Source: Rhizobium sp. EC-SD404 (GTDB taxonomy: Bacteria > Pseudomonadota > Alphaproteobacteria > Rhizobiales > Rhizobiaceae). Taken from it: a stretch of DNA of 64,000 nucleotides. A program made the translations under genes and the position numbers. The stretch covers positions 3,540,564 through 3,604,563 of the forward strand of contig NZ_LR701459.1 of NCBI RefSeq assembly GCF_902498825.1. The letters are read 5' to 3'. Of the stretch, positions 18,849 to 27,444 are shown one piece after another (position 1 is the stretch's first letter; each line of letters starts with the position of its first letter). Under the pieces are notes generated by a model. It made no database searches. It was not told where the DNA came from and saw only the letters and a list, made by a program, of their open reading frames with translations.

Positions 18849-19210
18849 TCAGCTTGATCTAACCTGACAAACTGCATCCACGGGCGCGAGCGCGCCGTGG
18901 TGGGCGATGCAGATCGACGCGACGCGATGCGCATAGCAGACTGCGGCGGGAACGTCATTGCCGGCTGCCCGGGCCGCAAGGTACCCGGCGTTGAAACTGT
19001 CCCCGCGCCGGTAGCGTCAACGACCGTTGCGTCGCTGGACGGGACCATCTTCATTGTGCCTTCCGGAAGAGCGAGAATGCGGGCACGATGCCATTCCTCA
19101 CGATCGTTTCGCGAACCGAATTCGGCGCGATGCGCAGCACCATTCGGATGCGACAAGGCCCTCGGCAGCCAGCGCCAACAGGTCGCGAACGTGTTTGCCA
19201 AACTCAAAGG
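18849..19210 (-). pseudogene. PfkB-family sugar kinase remnant (KDG-kinase-like), frameshifted
   Basis: On the minus strand a frame reads PSSDATVVDATGAG, the PfkB signature 2. The expected continuation DSFNAGYLAARAAGNDVPAA occurs in the next frame, ending in HHGALAPVDAVCQV and a TGA at 18851-18849. A single missing G in a G-run near 19001-19005 breaks the frame. Upstream of the fragment the kinase fold is absent or scrambled. The pattern matches the C-terminus of 2-keto-3-deoxygluconate or related sugar kinases. The gene is therefore a dead remnant beside the catabolic cluster. No other gene is evident between 18682 and 19406. Confidence 0.7.
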
Positions 19211-19406
19211 TGCGGCTCATCGCCAATCGCTACGAACGACCTGCTTTGCAACTGCAACCCACCCAATGCCCTCACTTTTCGGCTCTGGTCAATGATGCCT
19301 GATTCTAAACGTCGGCCTTCATCAGGTTGACACCTACAGTATATTTGTCAGATTGGCGCGCATAGAGAGCGTTGCGATCGCAATGCGCACAATCGGAGAG
19401 TTCTTC

Positions 19407-20171
19407 ATGGCTCGGAACCAGAAGCCGTTGAAATCGGAACTGGGGCGAAGCACCACGGACACAGTGATAGTCCGAGGCTTTGACTTACCCCGAGAGTTGA
19501 TGGGCCATATTGATTTCGGTGACATGGCGTTCCTGCAGATCACGGGCCGCAGGCCCTCCTCTTCGGAGTCGATAGTTTTCAATGCCATGCTCGTCTCACT
19601 AGTCGAGCATGGCATGACGCCTTCTGCGATCGCCACGCGCATGGTCCTAGCTGGTGCCCCGGAAGCACTGCAAGCGGCCGTAGGTGCCGGATTGAATAGT
19701 CTCGGTAGCCGTTTTGCGGGAACCATGGAGGGGGCGGCTCGCGTACTCCAAGCTGCATTACCGGATGCACAAACCGGCGACATCAAAGCCATTGCAAAGG
19801 ATGTCGTGGAGGACCACACCAAACGGCGTGACTTCTTGCCGGGCATCGGACATCCGCTACATACACCGGTTGATCCGCGGGCTGAGAGGTTACGCGCCAT
19901 CGCGCAAGAACAGGACCTTGCTGGACCCTATGTGGCACTGATGTGGGAAATCAGCATACAAGCGAGCGAGACATCCGGCCGGATTCTTCCAGTCAACGTC
20001 ACGGGCGCTATTGGCGCGCTTCTTTGCGAGCTCGGGCTGGATTGGCGCCTTGCGCGGGGCATGGCGGTAATGAGCCGCGCCGTCGGACTAGTCGGTCATG
20101 CCTGGGAGGAAATGAATACGCCTATGGCCGACGAAGTATATCAACGTATCGACGATGAGGTTTCGCGTTAG
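19407..20171 (+). CDS. Citryl-CoA lyase-like protein (short citrate synthase family)
   Basis: The protein has 254 residues from MARNQKPLKSELG, preceded by GGAGAG. It belongs to the citrate synthase fold but is much shorter than a 430-residue citrate synthase, the size of citryl-CoA-lyase-type members. Visible features are VIVRGFDLPRELMGHIDF at the start and the active-site region GIGHPLHTPVDPRAERL around residue 155. Family members cleave a citryl-CoA-like thioester into acetyl-CoA and a 2-oxoacid. It is divergent in function but adjacent to IclR and a CaiB CoA-transferase, which could generate such a thioester. The actual substrate is unknown. Confidence 0.72.
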   Translation: MARNQKPLKSELGRSTTDTVIVRGFDLPRELMGHIDFGDMAFLQITGRRPSSSESIVFNAMLVSLVEHGMTPSAIATRMVLAGAPEALQAAVGAGLNSLGSRFAGTMEGAARVLQAALPDAQTGDIKAIAKDVVEDHTKRRDFLPGIGHPLHTPVDPRAERLRAIAQEQDLAGPYVALMWEISIQASETSGRILPVNVTGAIGALLCELGLDWRLARGMAVMSRAVGLVGHAWEEMNTPMADEVYQRIDDEVSR

Positions 20172-20182
20172 TGCCTTGCCAA

Positions 20183-21010
20183 TCAGCCCGGCCCCGGTTC
20201 CAACATGTCACGCACATTTTGAACTTGGAGATGGTTCCAAACGCCGCTGATTTCCATAGCGGCCTGTCGTACCTCTGGTAGGAACTCAGCGACCACATCC
20301 AGCTCCCGGTCGAACGCCGACTGGGTTGTGAGATTAAGCGACGCCACCGTGGTGCCTTGCGCGGAGATGATCGGGACAGCGAGCACCCTGATGCCTGGGC
20401 CCAGTTCTCCCTCAACCACGCAGTAGCCTTGGGCGCGCACGGTCTCGATGATCTGGCGGAACTTCATCGGATCCGTGATTGTCAATTCGGTGAACGGTTC
20501 GAGCCGGACATTGCGCAACCACACATCGAAATCCTGGTCCGGAAGCGCTGCTAGCAGCACGCGCCCCATCGCGGTTGCGTACGCCGGCAGTCTTTGCCCG
20601 ATATTTATATGAATGCGCAGCGGTCCCGATGCCGATGCGCGCGCAACGTAGATAATCTCTTCCCCATCGAGCACTGAGATGCTGGCGGAGCGCCCCGACA
20701 TATCGCGCAGGCGTCGCAAGATCGGCTGCAGCGCGTCTCCAACACCGTGCGACGACAGATATGCCGTTCCCAGTGCCAGCGTCTTCGGTGTGAGGAAATA
20801 CTGGTTGCCATCGGAGCGCGCAAGATAGCCGAGCGCCTCCAATGTCATGGCGATCCGGCGCGCCGAAGCTCGCGACGTGCCGGACAGCTTGGCTATCTCA
20901 GATATTGAAAGAGCAGGTTTGGCGCCACTGAACGCGTTGATGACATTGAGCCCGCGTTCGAGCGAGGAAATGAACCATCGCTCATTCCTTAGATCAATAA
21001 GCATTGACAT
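20183..21010 (-). CDS. IclR-family transcriptional regulator
   Basis: The start is set at MSMLIDLRNERW (275 residues); GTG 21025 is an alternative. The N-terminus is a winged helix (ISEIAKLSGTSRASARRIA) and the C-terminus the GAF-like IclR effector domain (RLPAYATAMGRVLLAALP, then GIRVLAVPI). It is most like the PcaR/PobR branch that senses aromatic or carboxylic acids. It is divergent from the CaiB gene, with a perfect palindrome between them, so it probably controls the carboxylase operon. Confidence 0.88.
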   Translation of the reverse strand: MSMLIDLRNERWFISSLERGLNVINAFSGAKPALSISEIAKLSGTSRASARRIAMTLEALGYLARSDGNQYFLTPKTLALGTAYLSSHGVGDALQPILRRLRDMSGRSASISVLDGEEIIYVARASASGPLRIHINIGQRLPAYATAMGRVLLAALPDQDFDVWLRNVRLEPFTELTITDPMKFRQIIETVRAQGYCVVEGELGPGIRVLAVPIISAQGTTVASLNLTTQSAFDRELDVVAEFLPEVRQAAMEISGVWNHLQVQNVRDMLEPGPG

Positions 21011-21038
21011 CCAGCTCGGCCTCACCCTAACCTGACCA

Positions 21039-21063
21039 CATAGCGTACAGATTGCACGCTATG
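21039..21063. promoter_or_regulatory. Palindromic operator, probable IclR site
   Basis: CATAGCGT and ACGCTATG form a perfect 8-bp inverted repeat with a 9-base spacer, 29 bases upstream of the iclR start and about 100 bases upstream of the CoA-transferase start. Its symmetry and position suit a dimeric regulator controlling both divergent genes. Assignment to this IclR protein is inferred. Confidence 0.6.
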
Positions 21064-21161
21064 CGCACAAGACCAATTGGCGAGACGTCGGGAGCGTCAT
21101 CACGTCTTTCACAGACAGTCGCCGCGAACGCGCGGGCGGCGATGCGATCGGGAGGAACTGG

Positions 21162-22349
21162 GTGTTCGATAATCGGAACATGCTGGCGGGAATCCGTGTG
21201 GTTGAGATGGCGAATGTTATCAGCGGGCCTTTCGCGGGCATGCTTCTGGCTGATCTCGGCGCCGATGTCGTTAAGGTGGAAATGACGGGCTCTGGGGATC
21301 CTTTCCGCACCTGGGCTGGCGAAGGTGCGGCGATTTCACCCGCCTTTGCCGCCTATAATCGCGGCAAGCGCAGCATCGAACTGGACATCAAGACACCCAG
21401 AGGACGGGAAAATTACCTGCACCTTGCGGCTAATGCCGATGTCGTCATCGAGAATTTCCGTCCCGGCGCCCTCGATCGCGCCGGCGTTGGCTACGAGGCG
21501 CTGAAACAGTGCGCGCCGCGTCTGGTCTACTGCTCGATCTCGGGCATGGGTCAGAGCGGACCCTACCGCGACCTGCCCACCTTCGATGGCATAGCACAGG
21601 CGATGTCCGGCCTCTGGAGCCAGTTGGTCGACATCACGAAGCCCGATCCGGTCGGACCGCCGATCTCCGACCAGCTTACCGGGCTCTATGCGGCCTACGG
21701 CGTGCTCGGGGCGCTCGTCTCGCGCGGCATAACCGGCCTTGGTCGGCGCATCGACGTCAGCATGCTCGGGGCGACGATCGCTTTCCAGCCGCACGGCGTC
21801 GCAGAATATCTCCTGACCGGCGCAATAGCCGACAAGTCGTCCCGGGCCCGGGTCTCGCAATCCTTCGCCTTCGTATGCGCGGACGGGCTGCCGCTCGCTA
21901 TCCATCTCTCCTCGCCGCCGAAATTCTGGCAGGCACTTCTTGTGGCTATCAATCGCGAGGATCTCGGCGAACACCCCGACTATGTCAGCAAATCCATGCG
22001 AGAGAACAATTATGAGCAGTTGCGTCAGGAACTGTCGGCAGTTTTCGGACTGAAGGACCGATCTCATTGGCTCGAGCGCCTGATGGCCAACGACGTGCCC
22101 TGCGGGCCCTTAAATACAGTAGCCGAAGCGATGACTAATCCGCAGGCGCAGACGCTGCGCATGACGCGCACTTTCGGAAAAGGTGAACGGGCGCTGCCAC
22201 TCGTCGGCTACGCAATCGACGATCCTCAACGTCCCGATGACGACGCGGACCGGCCTGTCCCGCTCCTCGGCGAACACACGGCACAGATACTCGAGGAACT
22301 TGGTCTCTCGGACGCAGCTGTGTCCGCAGCTATTTCTTCAACCAGCTGA
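21162..22349 (+). CDS. CaiB/BaiF family (class III) CoA-transferase
   Basis: The GTG start has GGGAGGAACTGG just upstream. The 395-residue protein begins with the family pattern GIRVVEMANVISGPFAGML and LADLGADVVKVE. The likely catalytic aspartate lies in PISDQLTGLYAAYGVLGAL near residue 169, where formyl-CoA transferase has its nucleophile. The enzyme should move CoA between carboxylic acids, activating the pathway substrate. It is the first gene of a run with the carboxylase subunits, 42 bases before the biotin carrier gene. Confidence 0.88.
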   Translation: MFDNRNMLAGIRVVEMANVISGPFAGMLLADLGADVVKVEMTGSGDPFRTWAGEGAAISPAFAAYNRGKRSIELDIKTPRGRENYLHLAANADVVIENFRPGALDRAGVGYEALKQCAPRLVYCSISGMGQSGPYRDLPTFDGIAQAMSGLWSQLVDITKPDPVGPPISDQLTGLYAAYGVLGALVSRGITGLGRRIDVSMLGATIAFQPHGVAEYLLTGAIADKSSRARVSQSFAFVCADGLPLAIHLSSPPKFWQALLVAINREDLGEHPDYVSKSMRENNYEQLRQELSAVFGLKDRSHWLERLMANDVPCGPLNTVAEAMTNPQAQTLRMTRTFGKGERALPLVGYAIDDPQRPDDDADRPVPLLGEHTAQILEELGLSDAAVSAAISSTS

Positions 22350-22391
22350 TAAGGGCCCCGGTTCGACGCCGGGCATAGTCAGGAAAGACAA

Positions 22392-22922
22392 ATGGCACGC
22401 TACCTGGACAGCCCACTCTCCGCAGATGACCTGCGCCAGATCCTGGAGCTGGTGGAGAATTCGAGTTTCGAGAGCATCGACCTGCAGGTCGGCGATCTAC
22501 GCCTGTCGGCCAGCAAGATGGGACATGTAGCGTCTTTAGCACCGGATGTTGCTGTGCCTGCCTCTTCATCCGATTCAACGTCCTCCCACTCTCCTGCGGC
22601 GACGTCCTCGTCGGTTGTGGCTCCAGCTCCGGCCACCCCACTGCGCACCACAACGTCCAGCCCGGTTGACTCCGATCTGGTCGAGATCACCGCCCCGATC
22701 GTAGGCATTTTCTATACAGCGCCAGAGCCCGGAGTGCCGCCTTTCGTGGAAATCGGCACCGAAGTCGGCCCAGATACCAACGTCGGCCTAATCGAGGTGA
22801 TGAAAGTTTTCAACGGCATCAAGTCGGGCGTTGCCGGTACGATCGTGGAGCGCTTAGTAGAGGACTCCGGATTCGTCGAATTCGGCCAGCCGCTCTTCCT
22901 TGTCCGTCCGAAGGCCTCGTGA
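22392..22922 (+). CDS. Biotin carboxyl carrier protein, AccB-like
   Basis: The protein has 176 residues. The N-terminal helix-rich segment (LSADDLRQILELVENSSF) resembles AccB, then comes a Ser/Thr/Pro/Ala-rich linker around residues 55-95. The C-terminal biotinyl domain contains IEVMKVFNGI with the lysine that is biotinylated; the usual AMKM is VMKV here. It is followed with overlapping start/stop by the carboxylase gene. It carries CO2 between the two catalytic subunits encoded downstream, and is a second AccB-like protein separate from any housekeeping copy. Confidence 0.88.
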   Translation: MARYLDSPLSADDLRQILELVENSSFESIDLQVGDLRLSASKMGHVASLAPDVAVPASSSDSTSSHSPAATSSSVVAPAPATPLRTTTSSPVDSDLVEITAPIVGIFYTAPEPGVPPFVEIGTEVGPDTNVGLIEVMKVFNGIKSGVAGTIVERLVEDSGFVEFGQPLFLVRPKAS

Positions 22923-24298
22923 TGCCTCTCCGCCGGGTCTTCATCGCAAATCGCGGCGAAATCGCCGTTCGGATCATACGGGCCTGTCGCCAGCAGGGCA
23001 TCGAGACCGTCGTCGGCGTCTCGGTGCCGGACCGCGAAAGCATGGCGGCATCGATGGCTGATCGCGCGGTATGTATCGGTCCCGGCTCGGCCTCTGCCAG
23101 CTATCTGAGCCAGGAGCGCCTGATATCGGCTGCGCTTGGAACAGGATGCGACGCGGTTCATCCCGGCTACGGCTTTCTGGCCGAGAACGCCGATTTCGCG
23201 CAGCTTTGCAGTGACAACGATCTCATTTTCGTCGGCCCGACTCCCGACAACATCCGCTCCATGGGCAACAAGCTCGAGGCACGCGCGCTGGCCAGGAAAT
23301 TTGAGGTGCCTCTCGCCGAAGGGTCTGTGCGCATTACAGATTTCACCCATGCCGAGCAGATCGCAGGCGAGATCGGCATGCCACTCCTGTTCAAGGCCGC
23401 AGCCGGCGGTGGGGGCCGTGGTATCCGCATTGTCAACCAACCCGCAGATCTGCGCAGCGCCTTCGACCAGGCTGCCGCCGAGGCGCAGGCCGCTTTCGGC
23501 GACAAGGCGCTGTTCATGGAGCGCTACATAGAAAATGCCCGTCATGTCGAGGTCCAGATCTTGGCCGATACGCTGGGCGATGTCGTCCATCTGGGCGAAC
23601 GCGATTGTTCATTGCAGCGCCGCTACCAGAAGATGGTCGAGGAAGCGCCGTCCGTCGGCCTAAAGGATAGTTTGCGCAGCGCCATCCACGAGGCGGCGGT
23701 CAGGCTCTCCCGCAATATCGGATATGTCGGCGCTGGCACGGTCGAATTCATCGTCGATCTCGACCGCGAGGATTTCTACTTTCTCGAAATGAACACGCGC
23801 GTTCAGGTCGAGCATCCGGTCACCGAGATGCTGACCGGAGTCGACATCGTTGGCGAGCAATTGCGCGTCGCCGCTGGCCTGCCGCTGTCGATCCGCCAGG
23901 AGGACGTCAGGCTTAACGGACATGTCATCGAATGCCGGATCAACGCTGAATCGCCGGCGAAGGGATTTCAGCCCTCGCCCGGCCGCATAACAGCATGGAC
24001 GCCGCCGAAAGGTGCCCAGATCCGCCTCGACACCCACGCATATGTCGGTTGGACCGTCTCGCCTTATTACGACTCGCTGCTCGGCAAACTGATCGTCCGT
24101 GGCTCCGACAGAGCAGAGGCCTTGGACAACATGGCGGCGGCGCTCGCAGACTTCGAAGTGGAAGGGCCGGACACGACCCTGCCCTTCTTGCGCCATGTGC
24201 TCAGTGCGGAGGACTTTCGCGCCGGACGTTTCAATACACGCTGGCTCGAGGCGTTCGCGCCCAGCTTCCAGGCATTACCAGCATTACGGGCGAGGTAA
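22922..24298 (+). CDS. Biotin carboxylase subunit, AccC-like
   Basis: The ATG overlaps the previous stop by one base (TGATG); GTG 22919 is the alternative. The 458-residue protein shows the biotin carboxylase opening RRVFIANRGEIAVRIIRAC, ATP-grasp glycine loop AAAGGGGRGIRIV near residue 160, and the catalytic region FLEMNTRVQVEHPVTEM near residue 287. It ATP-dependently carboxylates biotin on the carrier protein. It lies between carrier and carboxyltransferase genes, forming a complete three-subunit biotin enzyme. Confidence 0.92.
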   Translation: MPLRRVFIANRGEIAVRIIRACRQQGIETVVGVSVPDRESMAASMADRAVCIGPGSASASYLSQERLISAALGTGCDAVHPGYGFLAENADFAQLCSDNDLIFVGPTPDNIRSMGNKLEARALARKFEVPLAEGSVRITDFTHAEQIAGEIGMPLLFKAAAGGGGRGIRIVNQPADLRSAFDQAAAEAQAAFGDKALFMERYIENARHVEVQILADTLGDVVHLGERDCSLQRRYQKMVEEAPSVGLKDSLRSAIHEAAVRLSRNIGYVGAGTVEFIVDLDREDFYFLEMNTRVQVEHPVTEMLTGVDIVGEQLRVAAGLPLSIRQEDVRLNGHVIECRINAESPAKGFQPSPGRITAWTPPKGAQIRLDTHAYVGWTVSPYYDSLLGKLIVRGSDRAEALDNMAAALADFEVEGPDTTLPFLRHVLSAEDFRAGRFNTRWLEAFAPSFQALPALRAR

Positions 24299-24303
24299 GC
24301 GGA

Positions 24304-25767
24304 ATGTCGAAATCCATCTCCATTATCGATACGACCCTGCGCGATGGCCAGCAGAGCCTCTGGGCCATGAACATGCGCACCGGCGCCATGCTAACGGCGC
24401 TTGAACATCTCGACCGCGCCGGCTTCGAAGCCATGGAGTTCTATGTACCAGTCGTCCAGATCAAGAAGATGATCCGCGATCTGGGGGAAGACCCCTTTCA
24501 ATGGCTTCGACTGGGCGCCAAGAAGGCCAAGCACACGCCGCTGCGCCTTCATGCCGGCTATCGCAGCGGTCTCGGCAAGATCCCTGAATCGGTGGCCAAG
24601 CTCCTTGTCCAGGTGGTTATCGACAGTGGCATTTCGGTCGCCCGCATCTCCGATCCCTGGAACGATTTCGACCACTTGAAGGAGGAGCATGACGGGCTGC
24701 GTGCCATGGGCATGGAATCGGTCATCAACCTCATCTATTCCGTCTCGCCGCGTCATACCGACGACTACTTCATTGACCGCGTAAAAAAGGCCGCAGCGCT
24801 CAACCCCTACCGGCTCTGCTTCAAGGATGTCGGCGGCTTGCTGACGCCGGACAGGATCGACACAATCCTGCCGCGGATCAAGGAAGCCGCCGGCGGCATA
24901 CCGATCGAATTTCATTGCCATTGCAATAACGGCCTTGCACCCTTTAACGTCGTGAAGGTGCTGCAGCATGGGTTAACGCATATCCACACCGCCGTGCCGC
25001 CACTCGCCAATGCGTCGTCGCAGCCTTCGGTCTTCAACGTCGCGGCAAACATCCGTGCGCTTGGATTCGATCCCGGCCTCGACGAGGCGCCGCTGAAGCA
25101 GGCCGAGAAGTTCCTGACCGGCGTCGCCGAGCGCGAAGGTCTCGCAATCGGCCAGCCCTTCGAATACGACGCGTCGCTTTATCGGCACCAGGTGCCCGGT
25201 GGAATGATTTCCAACCTGCGCTACCAGCTCACCAAGGTGAAGCAGGAACACCGTCTGCCGGAGGTGCTGGAGGAAGTCGTGCAGGTCCGGGCCGATTTCG
25301 GTTATCCGATCATGGTCACGCCGCTGTCGCAGTTCGTCGGGACGCAGGCGGCCGTCAACGTTATGGTCGGCGAGCGGTACCGTCAGGTCACAGACGAGAC
25401 TATCCAGTATGCGCTTGGGCATTGGGGCAAGGAAGCGCTCCAGCACATGGACCCGGAGGTGCGCGATCGCATCCTGGACCGGCCACGAGCCCGGGAACTG
25501 GCGGCCGTCGAGTTTCCTCAGCCCAGCCTCGCGGACGTTCGTCGCCATTATGGCGAACGGCTAAGCGACGAGGAACTGCTCCTCAGGGTTTATGTTGGCG
25601 AGGACGCCATCAAGATCGCGCGCAATGCCCCGAAGCCGTCGGAAGATACGCTGTCGGGAACATCACTCGTGGCGCTGATTCGAAGTCTGACACGGGTCAG
25701 CGACAAGTCGCACGTATCGTTCGCTAAGAGCGACTTGCGCATCACACTCAGCCGCAGGGAGGGCTGA
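24304..25767 (+). CDS. Biotin-dependent 2-oxoacid-type carboxyltransferase (PycB/OadA family)
   Basis: The 487-residue protein starts 5 bases after the carboxylase stop. It has an HMGL-like TIM barrel with IIDTTLRDGQQSLWAMNMR at the N-terminus, the catalytic lysine segment CFKDVGGLLTP near residue 178 and the metal-binding EFHCHCNNGLAP near 203, then the conserved C-terminal carboxylase domain (QVPGGMISNLRYQL). Pyruvate carboxylase, 2-oxoglutarate carboxylase and oxaloacetate decarboxylase share this family. It ends without a biotin domain, consistent with the separate carrier. In place of the usual DAHQSLLATR it reads DGQQSLWAMN, so the substrate may differ from pyruvate. Confidence 0.85.
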   Translation: MSKSISIIDTTLRDGQQSLWAMNMRTGAMLTALEHLDRAGFEAMEFYVPVVQIKKMIRDLGEDPFQWLRLGAKKAKHTPLRLHAGYRSGLGKIPESVAKLLVQVVIDSGISVARISDPWNDFDHLKEEHDGLRAMGMESVINLIYSVSPRHTDDYFIDRVKKAAALNPYRLCFKDVGGLLTPDRIDTILPRIKEAAGGIPIEFHCHCNNGLAPFNVVKVLQHGLTHIHTAVPPLANASSQPSVFNVAANIRALGFDPGLDEAPLKQAEKFLTGVAEREGLAIGQPFEYDASLYRHQVPGGMISNLRYQLTKVKQEHRLPEVLEEVVQVRADFGYPIMVTPLSQFVGTQAAVNVMVGERYRQVTDETIQYALGHWGKEALQHMDPEVRDRILDRPRARELAAVEFPQPSLADVRRHYGERLSDEELLLRVYVGEDAIKIARNAPKPSEDTLSGTSLVALIRSLTRVSDKSHVSFAKSDLRITLSRREG

Positions 25768-25837
25768 GCTTCCGCGCCAGCCACGCGGAAAGACCTGAGA
25801 CTAGGGAACGTCAATCGATTTGAGGAGGAGAAAACAA

Positions 25838-26824
25838 ATGCGTCATCTGCTTACAGGACTGCTCGTCACGACTGCGATTACCATCTCGGCGCCGCCCGCT
25901 TTTGCGGAGGATTTCAGGATGCTAACGGGGTGGGACCCCAGCTATGCTGCGGTGCCCGAGGTGCTCGACCCCTTCATGCTACGTCTGCAGGAAGAATCGG
26001 ATGGAAATGTCAACATCACCCGCTCTGGTCCGGAAACGATCCCGCCCTTCGAGCAGCTCGACCCGGTCTCGCGCGGCCTGTTCGACATGCTCTTCACCAA
26101 CGGCGCCTACCATTACAACGAGACTTCCATCGGCATGACGCTTGACGCCATTTCGGCAGATCCGACGCAGCTACATGATTCCGGTATCTGGGATTATGTC
26201 GATGAGCAGTATCAGACGCTCGGCCTCAAGTTGGTCGCCGTGCTTTACGACATGAACGGCTACAATATCATCTTGAAAGAGCCGCTCGGCGACAACGCGC
26301 TTGAAGGTCGCCGCGTCCGCGGAACGCCCATTTACCACCCGCTGATCGAAGAACTCGGCGGCGCTCCTGTTGTTCTCCCAGCCAGCGAAATCTATCCATC
26401 TCTTGAACGCGGGGTTGTGGAGGGGGCCGCGTGGCCGACGGTTGGAGCCGTCGGCTTCCGCTGGTTCGAGGTCGCAGACTATATGATGCGGCCTTCCTTC
26501 GGTCAGGTTGGACATGTCGTACTGATGAATTTGGATCGCTGGAACGCGCTCGAAGACGAGACCAGGGCATTGATCGAGCGCGTCGCTCGAGAATTCGAGT
26601 TGGAAGCTATCGAAATCTTTAACGAGGTCGTCGCGCGTGAAGAGGAAACGCTGGCCAGCGAGGGCATGGAAGTGACTGAACTGACAGGCGAGTTCCTGCC
26701 GCTGATCAGCGAGACCTGGTACGAGGGCGCCATGACGCTGGCGGCGGAACAGAACGCTGAGGCGATCGCCGAGGTCAGGCGGCTGGCGGAAGAAGCCGGC
26801 CTGACCGGTGCCGAAGGCGAGTAA
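25838..26824 (+). CDS. TRAP solute-binding protein, DctP superfamily
   Basis: An ideal AGGAGGAG site precedes ATG 25838. The 328-residue protein has a signal peptide ending in PPAFAEDF, then the DctP fold with RRVRGTPIYHPLIEELGG and SLERGVVEGAAWPTVG, the ligand-contact stretch. It is a divergent branch of DctP, closer to the TtpA/DctP-like proteins that take larger 2-oxoacids or aromatics, though I cannot name the ligand. It begins the second dctPQM operon, directly after the carboxylase genes. Confidence 0.85.
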   Translation: MRHLLTGLLVTTAITISAPPAFAEDFRMLTGWDPSYAAVPEVLDPFMLRLQEESDGNVNITRSGPETIPPFEQLDPVSRGLFDMLFTNGAYHYNETSIGMTLDAISADPTQLHDSGIWDYVDEQYQTLGLKLVAVLYDMNGYNIILKEPLGDNALEGRRVRGTPIYHPLIEELGGAPVVLPASEIYPSLERGVVEGAAWPTVGAVGFRWFEVADYMMRPSFGQVGHVVLMNLDRWNALEDETRALIERVAREFELEAIEIFNEVVAREEETLASEGMEVTELTGEFLPLISETWYEGAMTLAAEQNAEAIAEVRRLAEEAGLTGAEGE

Positions 26825-26922
26825 ATCCGGCCAAGCGACATCCCTTCGTATGCCTTGGCCTGCGACGGGAGGTCGTCTTCATGCAGCTGACCGACCGCTG
26901 ATCCGGAACTAGGGGGAATACG

Positions 26923-27444
26923 GTGTCGAACCTCACAAAGGCGATGCAGCCACTGCTGCGCCTTCAGGATGCTATCTCGCTCGTCGGCCAATGGCTTGGC
27001 GGTCTGTCGCTCGCATTTATTGTCGTCATCTACGCCTATGAGGTCTTCGTCCGTTACCTGATGGGCGCGCCTACGTCATGGGCGAGCGACTTCGTCAGTT
27101 TTCTTCTGCTGATCTCCGTCTTCACGGTGCTGCCATGGTTGACGCGCGAGGGCGGCAACGTGGCCGTGACCCTGCTGCCCGACTACATGCCCGCACGCGG
27201 CGGCCAGCTGCTCCTGCGTTGTGGCTTCGTCGTCGCAGGCATCGCATGCTTGTGGGTGACCTATATCGGCGTGCAGGAAACACTGCTGCTGTTCCAGCGC
27301 AATACGATGACGCTGACGACGGTGCGTATTCCCAAATGGCCCCTCCTGGCGCTGATCACCTTTGGCCTCTTCAATTCGGGTCTCTATTTCTTTCGGCTTG
27401 CCGCGCGTCCAAACCAGGCAGCGCAAGGGGGTATCCATGCTTGA
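26923..27444 (+). CDS. TRAP transporter small permease, DctQ type
   Basis: This 173-residue protein starts with GTG after CTAGGGGGAATACG. It has four membrane segments and the DctQ pattern YAYEVFVRYLMGAPTSWAS after helix 1. It lies between the binding protein and the large permease, overlapping the latter by 8 bases. Confidence 0.87.
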   Translation: MSNLTKAMQPLLRLQDAISLVGQWLGGLSLAFIVVIYAYEVFVRYLMGAPTSWASDFVSFLLLISVFTVLPWLTREGGNVAVTLLPDYMPARGGQLLLRCGFVVAGIACLWVTYIGVQETLLLFQRNTMTLTTVRIPKWPLLALITFGLFNSGLYFFRLAARPNQAAQGGIHA

